Source of the DNA: CAYZEZ01 sp964477295
Lineage (GTDB): Bacteria > Bacteroidota > Bacteroidia > Bacteroidales > SM23-62
DNA: 30,425 bases
Reading direction: 5' to 3'
Assembly (NCBI GenBank): GCA_964477295.1
Contig: CAYZEZ010000017.1
Coordinates: forward strand, 1-30,425
Of the stretch, positions 22,854-29,960 are shown in pieces (the first letter of the stretch is position 1; each line of letters starts with the position of its first letter). The notes below the pieces were generated by a model that ran no database searches, had not been told where the DNA came from, and saw nothing but the letters and a program-made list of their open reading frames with translations. A program made the position numbers and the translations under genes.

Positions 22854-24224
22854 ATGAAACGCATTCGCCTTTCATCTACCCTTAAATGTTTATCTGTTGT
22901 ATTCGTTTCCTGTTTAGTTCTGTTGAGCTGTAACCAGGAGAAAAAAGTTCTGCAAGTGGTCACCGTTTCCGGTTGTGGATTTATTGATAATTTGTCTATG
23001 CACCATTCTCAATTCGGATCCCTGGCTGACTCGGGTGAAACCAGTGCTTTGCTTGTATCCGAAGGAGACCTGCTTATGGCTTTCGGTGAACCCGATGAAT
23101 TCATAGGCTATATTGTATACAGAGAAGAATATGGACAACATCTTGAATTTAAATTTGATACTGTTACACCTGGATTACTTAAAATTAATGATAAGATCCA
23201 TTCATTATACCTGGATAATGATCCTGAATTAAACGAATGGATAGGTAAAATGCCTGGTGTAGATCTTTCGGAACTGGATTTATTATATGTAAGTGATGTG
23301 AATGGAGAAGATGATTTAGCTGCAATCAAAATGATTGCTGAAGCTAACCCTGACATTGGACTATCCCTTGAAAATATCGATAGTCTGGAACTGGTTTATA
23401 AGATAATTGAAATGTTCCATCCTACATGTTTAATCATTATGGATATTGAGTTGGATAGCCGTATAAATGAGCTTTCAACAAACCTTGAAAATCTTGATTT
23501 GGTATTACTGGGTGAAGAAAACCTGCAGGCAGGTGATTTCCTGTATGAATTGCCCGGATTAAAATCATTGATCATTGATGGCTGGGATCCCGATGAATCA
23601 GGTCATATTCAATTTGAAAAAATGCAGAACCTGGAATCGTTGACAATAGCCGAATCAGGAATCAGATCCATGGATGTTCTGGGTGAATTGGATCAGCTAT
23701 CATCTTTATATTTAATCTTGTGTGAATCCCTGACTGACATCTCACACATAAAGACCTTTTCGGAACTTCAGTGTTTAAGCCTTATGGGATGTGATACACT
23801 AACAGAACTGTCTGTATTAAAGGAGATTCCATCGTTGCAATACCTGTCCTTTCCAACTGAAGTAAGCCAGCCAGATTTCGATGGTATCCTGGAACATCAT
23901 CAATCATTACAGGGTATCGAATTACTCGAATGTGACAGCCTTACCGATTTATCTTCCCTTACCAGACTTCAGGAGTTAAAGGCATTGTCAATTTCAATTC
24001 AGGAGATTGATTACAGCACGCTTCAACAACTTACAGGAATTGAGCTGATTGTAATTGATGAGATTGAGTTTGGAAAGGAGGAGGATATTGCGGCCCTCAA
24101 AGAGGCTTTGCCAGATGCGCATATTGTCCCGGGAGGGGGATTCTGTATGGGATCGGGATGGATCCTGGTATTGCTTCCGGTGTTGTTGCTGGCATTTGGT
24201 TACAGAAGGATAATCAGGAATTGA
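22854..24224 (+). CDS. LRR-like lipoprotein with Cys-containing C-terminal sorting-type tail
   Basis: A 456-aa exported protein. The N-terminal signal ends in a lipobox-like LVLLSC (Cys26), suggesting lipid anchoring. Residues 27-190 are of unknown fold. From about 200 to 400 there are irregular leucine-rich repeats, three with a shared pattern: CESLTDISHI (290), CDTLTELSVL (313) and CDSLTDLSSL (360), as in binding scaffolds. The C-terminus has three parts: signature PGGGFCMGSG (426-435, Cys431), a hydrophobic segment WILVLLPVLLLAFGY (436-450) and a basic end RRIIRN. This is the standard layout of prokaryotic C-terminal sorting signals. The next gene, 16 bp downstream, is a CPBP intramembrane protease, the enzyme class assigned to other Cys-containing signals. 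Ligand and function are unknown. A plain C-terminal membrane anchor is the alternative reading of the tail. Confidence 0.8.
   Translation: MKRIRLSSTLKCLSVVFVSCLVLLSCNQEKKVLQVVTVSGCGFIDNLSMHHSQFGSLADSGETSALLVSEGDLLMAFGEPDEFIGYIVYREEYGQHLEFKFDTVTPGLLKINDKIHSLYLDNDPELNEWIGKMPGVDLSELDLLYVSDVNGEDDLAAIKMIAEANPDIGLSLENIDSLELVYKIIEMFHPTCLIIMDIELDSRINELSTNLENLDLVLLGEENLQAGDFLYELPGLKSLIIDGWDPDESGHIQFEKMQNLESLTIAESGIRSMDVLGELDQLSSLYLILCESLTDISHIKTFSELQCLSLMGCDTLTELSVLKEIPSLQYLSFPTEVSQPDFDGILEHHQSLQGIELLECDSLTDLSSLTRLQELKALSISIQEIDYSTLQQLTGIELIVIDEIEFGKEEDIAALKEALPDAHIVPGGGFCMGSGWILVLLPVLLLAFGYRRIIRN
24129..24221 (+). other. C-terminal sorting-signal-like tail of the LRR protein
   Basis: These codons encode residues 426-456: a Gly-rich, Cys-containing motif, a hydrophobic stretch of about 15 residues and a terminal RR..R cluster. 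The layout resembles MYXO-CTERM, JDVT-CTERM, Synerg-CTERM and CGP-CTERM signals, which all carry an invariant Cys, but the exact residues do not match a signal I can name. Confidence 0.55.
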
Positions 24225-24240
24225 TCATCTCAGGACTGGA

Positions 24241-24900
24241 ATGTATTCCCTGTTCAAAATACCCAATGAAAAGATCTCTGTTCTAGTTGAAACCGTACTA
24301 TTGATCTTTGGGATTGGTATTTTTGCATGGTTCATCCAGGAAGAAAATTATTTAAAATTTGTTGCTTTTGGTGGGTTATTGCTAACCTCACTCGTTATTT
24401 CCGCCATCATTGTTAAATCGGATTCTCCTCTTGACTTTTTTGGATTAAACCGCTTTAATAAAAGGATCTTGTTTTTTTGTGTTGGTGGGATATTTATTGG
24501 TTTATTACCGGCATTTTACGGCAGGTACTATTATGATTTACCGGATTTCCCCGGCCCTCTTACGATTATTGCCCTTGTTTCTCCTCTCATTGGAATTACC
24601 GAGGAACTTGTTTTCAGGGGATATATTCAGGGCAGGTTACGGATTATTGGAGTGGTCGGATCTATATCTATAGCCTCTGCCGCCCACGCTATTTATAAAT
24701 TACTTGTCGTGTACTCTGTTAATGATTTAGTTGAAGTGAATTTTCTTGCCCTGGTCGGACTCACATTTGGATTCGGGATTATTGCCGGATTACTGCGAGC
24801 CGGATCCCGAAGTGCAATACCAGCCATGGTAGCACATGCATCCTTTGATCTGCTTATGTACGGCGATTTTACCTCAATGCCAGTCTGGGTGTGGGGGTAG
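24241..24900 (+). CDS. CPBP-family glutamic intramembrane protease
   Basis: A 219-aa polytopic membrane protein of the CPBP (type II CAAX/Rce1-like, ABI) family. Hydrophobic segments cover roughly 13-32, 40-58, 77-94, 105-120, 135-158, 167-186 and 193-206. Catalytic motif 1 is EELVFRG with Glu121-Glu122 and Arg126, motif 2 has His149 (SAAHAIYK), and motif 3 is HASFD with His199 and Asp203. All residues needed for a glutamic protease are present. It lies 16 bp after the LRR-lipoprotein gene and is almost certainly co-transcribed, which makes that protein its likely substrate (inference). Its last 27 bp overlap the 3' end of the GH2 remnant on the other strand. Confidence 0.88.
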   Translation: MYSLFKIPNEKISVLVETVLLIFGIGIFAWFIQEENYLKFVAFGGLLLTSLVISAIIVKSDSPLDFFGLNRFNKRILFFCVGGIFIGLLPAFYGRYYYDLPDFPGPLTIIALVSPLIGITEELVFRGYIQGRLRIIGVVGSISIASAAHAIYKLLVVYSVNDLVEVNFLALVGLTFGFGIIAGLLRAGSRSAIPAMVAHASFDLLMYGDFTSMPVWVWG

Positions 24901-25357
24901 GTTTTGAGGAACCTCCACCTCAAGCAGGTTGTTCTCACCGAACTTTACCTCCGGTGTAATATCATTTTCAAACTGGTAAAAGCCACCCTGGTGAGCATCT
25001 CCAGCTGGTTTCCCGTTAATTTTTACATAGGTGTCGGTCATTACAGCTCCAAATACTATATATTTTGTCTTGTTTTTCCACTCTTCCGGAACACTGAATA
25101 TATGTTTGTACATTCCACGTTCATCTGCTTTTTTATCAAACCATTCGTAGTAATATTTTCCAAAACCCTGCAGCTCCCAGCAGCTTGGAACGGCATTGGT
25201 TGTCCATTCATCGCTGTTCCTTCCTTCAGTGCATTTAAATACCCAATTCAACTGTATGATCATAGCCCGTTCCTGACAGGTATTTAATGATGGTTTCCTG
25301 AGCTTGAATTTGAGTGGCGAGAACCAGAAAAAACATTGCAGAGGTAAACAAATTCAT
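24874..25357 (-). pseudogene. Truncated, frameshifted GH2 beta-galactosidase-type remnant
   Basis: The N-terminal part of a glycoside hydrolase family 2 enzyme. Reading begins at 25357 with signal peptide MNLFTSAMFFLVLATQIQAQ and continues YLSGTGYDHTVE, then terminates early. Removing one base of the AA pair at 25245-25246 restores the frame (V-E-W-V-F-K-C-T-E), which continues through GRNSDEW, VPSCWELQGFG, YKHIFSVPEEWKNKTKYIVF, TDTYVKINGKPAG and NNLLEVEV. These are typical of the GH2 sugar-binding jelly-roll domain. Family similarity stops near 24905, after about 150 residues; the Ig-like and TIM-barrel catalytic domains are absent. The break coincides with the 3' end of the protease gene, so the rest was probably deleted or replaced. 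A sequencing error could explain the frameshift but not the truncation. Confidence 0.8.
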
Positions 25358-25484
25358 ACGGGAATAGTATTGAGTTGTTTTTAGAGAGCCTAAAAATAAT
25401 GAAATTCGGAAATAATAAAGGGTAACCATTTGGAAGAGTTGGCGAAAGTGTAGAACTTTATAACCGAATAATAGAGTTTATTGT

Positions 25485-25502
25485 CAACCTGTAACCTGTA
25501 AC
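25485..25502. repeat. Tandem CCTGTAA words before the GH127 gene
   Basis: CAACCTGTAACCTGTAAC is a near-tandem 7-bp word just upstream of the GH127 start, similar in style to words in other spacers of the window. No gene or known site is recognised. Confidence 0.45.
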
Positions 25503-25519
25503 TTTAAAACGTGTTAATA

Positions 25520-27928
25520 ATGAAGAGCCCCAGCACCTGCGTCCGTAATTTTCTCTTTGCCTTATCAATACTGTTTCTCATGGGAGCTTGTGAGAAGAAG
25601 ACTGATACGGTAAGCGATTATCCCATCAAACCTGTACCATTCACTGCAGTGCAGGTTACAGATAATTTCTGGGCTCCTCGCATTAAGAGAAATTATGAAG
25701 TCACTGTTCCTATTGCATTCAAACAATCTGAAGAAACAGGACGGATTAAAAATTTCCATATTGCCGGTGGATACGAGGAGGGTGAATTTTGTTCCAACTA
25801 CCCCTTTGATGACTCAGATGTTTATAAGATAATTGAAGGAGCCAGTTATTCACTGCAAATGTTCCCGGATTCTGCTCTGGAATCTTACCTTGATACTTTG
25901 ATCTATTATATTGGACAAGCACAGGAAGAGGATGGTTACCTGTATACTTACCGGACCATTATGGGTAATAATTCTCACCCGTGGGTTGGACCAACCCGGT
26001 GGACTAATCTTGACTACAGTCATGAGCTGTACAATCTGGGACACATGTACGAAGCAGCTGTAGCTCATTTTCAGGCAACAGGCAAAAGAACCTTACTTGA
26101 TATTGCTATCAAGTCGGCTAATCTTGTATACAATAACTTTGGATGGGGAAAAATTGAAAAATACCCCGGACACCAGGAAATAGAGATTGGCCTGGTTAAG
26201 TTATATCGTGTTACCGGTGATGAAAGATATCTTGAGCTGGCAAAATTCTTCCTTGATGTCAGGGGAGGAGGAGAGGAATACAACCAGGCCAATAAGAAGG
26301 TGGTTGAACAGACAGAGGCAGTGGGACATGCAGTCCGTGCCGGGTATATGTATGCTGGTATGGCCGATGTAGCTGCCCTGACCAATGATCCGGCCTATAT
26401 TAATGCCACGAGGGCCATATGGGAAGATATTGTGAAGAAAAAATTGTATGTCACCGGGGGAGTTGGCGCAACCGGCGGAAATGAGGGATTTGCCGGGCCT
26501 TATGAACTGCCCAACATGTCGGCTTATTGCGAGACTTGCGCATCCATAGCCAATGTATTATGGAATTTCAGGATGTTCCTGCATTCCGGCGAGGTTGAAT
26601 TCTATGATGTGCTCGAACGTACATTGTATAATGCATTGCTTTCCGGCCTGGGTCTGACGGGTGATCTGTTTTTCTATTCCAATCCATTGGAATCATACGG
26701 CCAGCATCAGCGGCAGGAATGGTTTGGCTGTGCTTGCTGCCCTTCCAATATCAGCAGGTTTATCCCTTCTATCCCGGGATATATATATGCCACAGGCGAA
26801 AATGATCTGTTTGTTAATCTTTACATGGCCAATAAGGCCAATATTGATGTGAACGGGGTAATGGTAAATGTCCGCCAGGACACCAAATATCCATACAATG
26901 GTGCGATAAAATTTATCCTGGATCCTGCGCAGGAGACAACTTTTACATTAAACCTGAGGGTTCCGGGCTGGGCAAGAAATGAAGCAGTTCCCAGTGATCT
27001 GTACCATTTCATTAAGCATTATGAAAGTGAAATCACCGTTACAGTGAATGGAGTAAAACAGACACTTAACATCATTGATGGTTTTATCCGGCTGAATCAA
27101 TCCTGGAGGCCAGGTGATATAGTCGAGGTTTATTTTCCTATGCCTGTAAGATTAATTGAAGCCAACAAGCTGGTCAGGGCCGACCAGGGAAGGCTGGCTG
27201 TGCAGCGCGGCCCACTGGTTTTTTGTGCGGAATGGCCAGATAATCCTGGCGGACATGTTCTCAATCAGGTGTTTGATCCTGATCAGGACTTTACCGAAGA
27301 ATTTCTGCCTGATTTTCTGGGCGGCACAATGATTTTAACCGGATCATCCATGCCAGCTAATAGAAAACTGGATGATGAGGTTGAGGTAGGAGAGAGGCAG
27401 GATCTGAAACTTATCCCATATCATCTCTGGGCCAACAGGGGGCCTGGTGAGATGATGGTCTGGTTACCTCTTTCGACTGAAAAGGCAAGGCCAATTCCAG
27501 CGCCTACCATTGCCTCTAAAAGCAAAGTTTCTGCTTCAAAGGTGACAAAACAGCTGGTGGGCCTGAATGATCAGTTCGAGCCGGAAAACTCTAATGACCA
27601 CACGGCAGCCCGGTATCACTGGTGGCCGGATACTAACATGGTTCACTGGGTACAGTATGATTTTGAGAAAACAGAAACAGTGCAAAGAGCTGAGGTTTAT
27701 TGGTTTGATGACAGCCCAGACGGGGGATGCCGGATCCCGGCTTCCTGGGAGCTTCAATATATATCGGGCGGAAAATGGCTGCCAGTGAGTAACCTGGATG
27801 AATATACCGTTACAAAGGATGAATACGATATAGTGAAATTTAAACCAATAAAAACAAAAGCTTTGAGGATGAATGTAACTTTGCAGGAGAATTGGTCGGG
27901 TGGTATCTTGGAATGGAAAGTATTTTAA
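25520..27928 (+). CDS. GH127-type beta-L-arabinofuranosidase lipoprotein with C-terminal F5/8-like domain
   Basis: An 802-aa lipoprotein (lipobox LMGAC, Cys24) of family GH127 (formerly DUF1680). Enzymes of this family release beta-L-arabinofuranose using a zinc-bound Cys nucleophile. Using the ATG at 25520 (preferred over the GTG at 25511, which adds only three residues), Glu322, Glu338 and Cys340 (GGNEGF, YCETCAS) coincide in number with the acid/base and zinc ligands described for Bifidobacterium HypBA1, and Cys406-Cys407 in GCACCPSN match its Cys417-Cys418. The (alpha/alpha)6 barrel spans about 45-430, followed by beta domains to about 650. Residues about 690-802 resemble an F5/8 (discoidin) carbohydrate-binding domain (VQYDFEKTETVQRAEVYWFDD ... 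PASWELQY). Likely surface or periplasmic pectin/arabinan degradation. The next gene is an epimerase 48 bp downstream. Confidence 0.92.
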   Translation: MKSPSTCVRNFLFALSILFLMGACEKKTDTVSDYPIKPVPFTAVQVTDNFWAPRIKRNYEVTVPIAFKQSEETGRIKNFHIAGGYEEGEFCSNYPFDDSDVYKIIEGASYSLQMFPDSALESYLDTLIYYIGQAQEEDGYLYTYRTIMGNNSHPWVGPTRWTNLDYSHELYNLGHMYEAAVAHFQATGKRTLLDIAIKSANLVYNNFGWGKIEKYPGHQEIEIGLVKLYRVTGDERYLELAKFFLDVRGGGEEYNQANKKVVEQTEAVGHAVRAGYMYAGMADVAALTNDPAYINATRAIWEDIVKKKLYVTGGVGATGGNEGFAGPYELPNMSAYCETCASIANVLWNFRMFLHSGEVEFYDVLERTLYNALLSGLGLTGDLFFYSNPLESYGQHQRQEWFGCACCPSNISRFIPSIPGYIYATGENDLFVNLYMANKANIDVNGVMVNVRQDTKYPYNGAIKFILDPAQETTFTLNLRVPGWARNEAVPSDLYHFIKHYESEITVTVNGVKQTLNIIDGFIRLNQSWRPGDIVEVYFPMPVRLIEANKLVRADQGRLAVQRGPLVFCAEWPDNPGGHVLNQVFDPDQDFTEEFLPDFLGGTMILTGSSMPANRKLDDEVEVGERQDLKLIPYHLWANRGPGEMMVWLPLSTEKARPIPAPTIASKSKVSASKVTKQLVGLNDQFEPENSNDHTAARYHWWPDTNMVHWVQYDFEKTETVQRAEVYWFDDSPDGGCRIPASWELQYISGGKWLPVSNLDEYTVTKDEYDIVKFKPIKTKALRMNVTLQENWSGGILEWKVF

Positions 27929-27930
27929 GA

Positions 27931-27950
27931 AGTAGACAGTAGACAGTAGA
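27931..27950. repeat. Tandem AGTAGAC words between GH127 and galM
   Basis: AGTAGACAGTAGACAGTAGA is a 7-bp word repeated nearly three times within the 48-bp spacer. It is non-coding and belongs to the same style of repeat words seen in other spacers. Confidence 0.45.
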
Positions 27951-27976
27951 AGAGCGCAAAATAAAAATAAATCATT

Positions 27977-29107
27977 ATGAAAAGAGCAATTAATTATTTA
28001 TGGATTTTACTATTATTGATAGCAAATTCATGCCAGGAACCGGCCAAAACAAAGCACATTTCTGTGGAATCCTTCGGCGAGATCGACGGGAAGGAGGTAT
28101 TTCTTCATACCCTGACCAATAGCACGGGCAGCCAGGTGAAAATCACTAACTACGGTGCCAAGATTGTATGGATATCAGTTCCCGATAGAAATGGAAACCT
28201 GGAAAACATCACCTTTGGATATGAAACTCTGGCTGGTTATGAGTCAGGTGATAGCTACTTTGGTGCTGTGGTGGGCAGGTATGCCAACCGGATCGCTAAG
28301 GGTCAATTTACACTGGACGGTCAGGTTTATAACCTGGCCATAAACAATCCGCCAAATTCATTGCATGGAGGCCCGGGAGGATGGCATAGTGTGCTTTGGG
28401 AAGTCGAAGAGACTACGTTCAACGAACGTCCGGCACTTCACTATACCTACCACAGCCCGGATGGAGAAGAGGGATACCCAGGTAACATGAAAGCGGAAGT
28501 TTTTTATTCCTGGACCGACGATCATAAATTGATTATCAATTATGTCGTTTCCACCGACCAGAGATCGGTTTTAAATATTACCAATCATGCTTATTTTAAT
28601 CTTAAAGGAGCAGGAGAGGGCAATATTCTTGATCATGAGCTACAGATTTTTGCCTCCCGTTTTACACCTGTTGACAGCACCCTGATTCCTACAGGTGAGC
28701 TCAGATCCGTTAAAGGAACGCCATTTGACTTTTTAGAGCCTCATCTTGTTGGGGAAAGAATTGACGAACCTTATGATCAGCTGATCCTGGGACGTGGCTA
28801 TGATCATAATTATGTTCTCGACAATCCCGGTGATCTGGAAGTGGATGCCATTGTTTATGAGCCGGTTAGTGGCAGGCAGATCGAGATGCGTACTGACCAG
28901 CCGGGTGTTCAGTTCTATTGCGGTAACTTCCTGGACGGATCGCAGAAGGGTCATGGCGGCAAGGTATATGAATATCGTGGCGGCCTGTGCCTGGAAACCC
29001 AGCATTTCCCCGACAGCCCCAACCAGCCCGATTTTCCATCGGTTATCATCGAGCCGGGCAAACCTTTTTCTTCATTTACAATTTACAAATTCCTGGTGAG
29101 AGAATAG
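27977..29107 (+). CDS. galM: Lipoprotein aldose 1-epimerase
   Basis: A 376-aa galactose mutarotase family protein that interconverts alpha and beta anomers of aldoses. The signal ends in lipobox IANSC (Cys19), so this is an envelope-anchored form. Family motifs: GAVVGRYANRIAKGQF (96-111), SLHGGPGGWHS with His130, the catalytic acid His204 in NITNHAYFNL, and the catalytic base Glu340 in CLETQHFPDSPNQP. Length is slightly above cytoplasmic GalM because of the signal. It follows the GH127 gene on the same strand and probably processes the sugar released by it (arabinose or a similar aldose) before uptake; this is inference from context. Confidence 0.92.
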   Translation: MKRAINYLWILLLLIANSCQEPAKTKHISVESFGEIDGKEVFLHTLTNSTGSQVKITNYGAKIVWISVPDRNGNLENITFGYETLAGYESGDSYFGAVVGRYANRIAKGQFTLDGQVYNLAINNPPNSLHGGPGGWHSVLWEVEETTFNERPALHYTYHSPDGEEGYPGNMKAEVFYSWTDDHKLIINYVVSTDQRSVLNITNHAYFNLKGAGEGNILDHELQIFASRFTPVDSTLIPTGELRSVKGTPFDFLEPHLVGERIDEPYDQLILGRGYDHNYVLDNPGDLEVDAIVYEPVSGRQIEMRTDQPGVQFYCGNFLDGSQKGHGGKVYEYRGGLCLETQHFPDSPNQPDFPSVIIEPGKPFSSFTIYKFLVRE

Positions 29108-29260
29108 GTTGTTGTCAAAACTGCCCGGATTATTGTATGCCATTTATTGGCTCTGGTGCTACTAATAAAAACCGTCAGGTGTTCAATGTATAATTTTATT
29201 TGCTGTGGCAAGAGAAGGGCACAATAATTGCAATGAAAAAAATTATTAAATCGGTACTAT

Positions 29261-29926
29261 ATGAAAACAGAGAATTTAATTTCAGCAATCCTTCTGTTGC
29301 TTTTAATCCACGGATCAGCAATTTTAGCCCAGGACAAAACAATCATCACGGGAAGGGTAACTACATTTGGTGTGATCCCGCTCAATAATGTGGAAATAAT
29401 TGCATCAAAGTCGGGTAAAAAAACCGTTACAGATTCTATGGGATTCTTCAGCATCAGCTGTGAGGAAAAGGATATGATCAAAGCGTATGCTTCAGGATTT
29501 GATTCTAAAAGACTAAAGGTCAGGGATACTGTTTCGTTGCACTTTGATCTTGTATACAGCAATACTGAGCACAGTATGGCTGATGCAACAGGGAATGGTC
29601 ATATATCCCGTAAAGAACTTGAAGAAGCTATAAAGAAATATCCGCTGAAAGGAGAAAAGGATTATTCACGTTACAACAATATCTATGATTTAATCAAGAC
29701 CGAGATCTTTAATGTGAATGTTAGCGGAACATCGATCACCACAACCAAACCCTCCTCGATGAGTTTAAGCCAGGAGGTTTTATGTGTAGTAAACGGTATC
29801 ATCTACGATGACATTTCGTTTATTGTACCGGCAGATGTGAGGTCGGTTAAATTTCTTGACGGTCCGGGGTCAGCACGATACGGAGTCAGGGGAGGGAATG
29901 GAGTCATCGAAATAACATTAAAATAA
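29261..29926 (+). CDS. Small secreted barrel-less receptor-plug-like protein
   Basis: A 221-aa exported protein (signal peptide 1-24, SAILAQ). Residues 27-95 form a carboxypeptidase-regulatory-like beta domain (ITGRVTTFGVIPLNNVEIIASKS, SMGFFSIS), as at the N-terminus of SusC-like receptors. Residues about 138-221 look like the plug domain of a TonB-dependent receptor (YNNIYDLIK, VLCVVNGIIYDDISFI, VRSVKFLDGPGSARYGVRG, NGVIEITLK), but the chain stops where the barrel would start. Between them residues 108-119 (DATGNGHISRKE) fit an EF-hand loop pattern. The stop codon is clean and the ending is typical for a plug, so it may be a genuine small family and not a fragment. Function unknown. Confidence 0.75.
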   Translation: MKTENLISAILLLLLIHGSAILAQDKTIITGRVTTFGVIPLNNVEIIASKSGKKTVTDSMGFFSISCEEKDMIKAYASGFDSKRLKVRDTVSLHFDLVYSNTEHSMADATGNGHISRKELEEAIKKYPLKGEKDYSRYNNIYDLIKTEIFNVNVSGTSITTTKPSSMSLSQEVLCVVNGIIYDDISFIVPADVRSVKFLDGPGSARYGVRGGNGVIEITLK

Positions 29927-29960
29927 CTTTGCAGGGTGGCGACTGGTAACCCGCAAATTC

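Noticed and set aside
24904..25287. Plus-strand ORF of 127 codons opposite the GH2 remnant
   Set aside because: The GH2-type protein sequence on the minus strand explains this DNA; the plus-strand translation has no family features.
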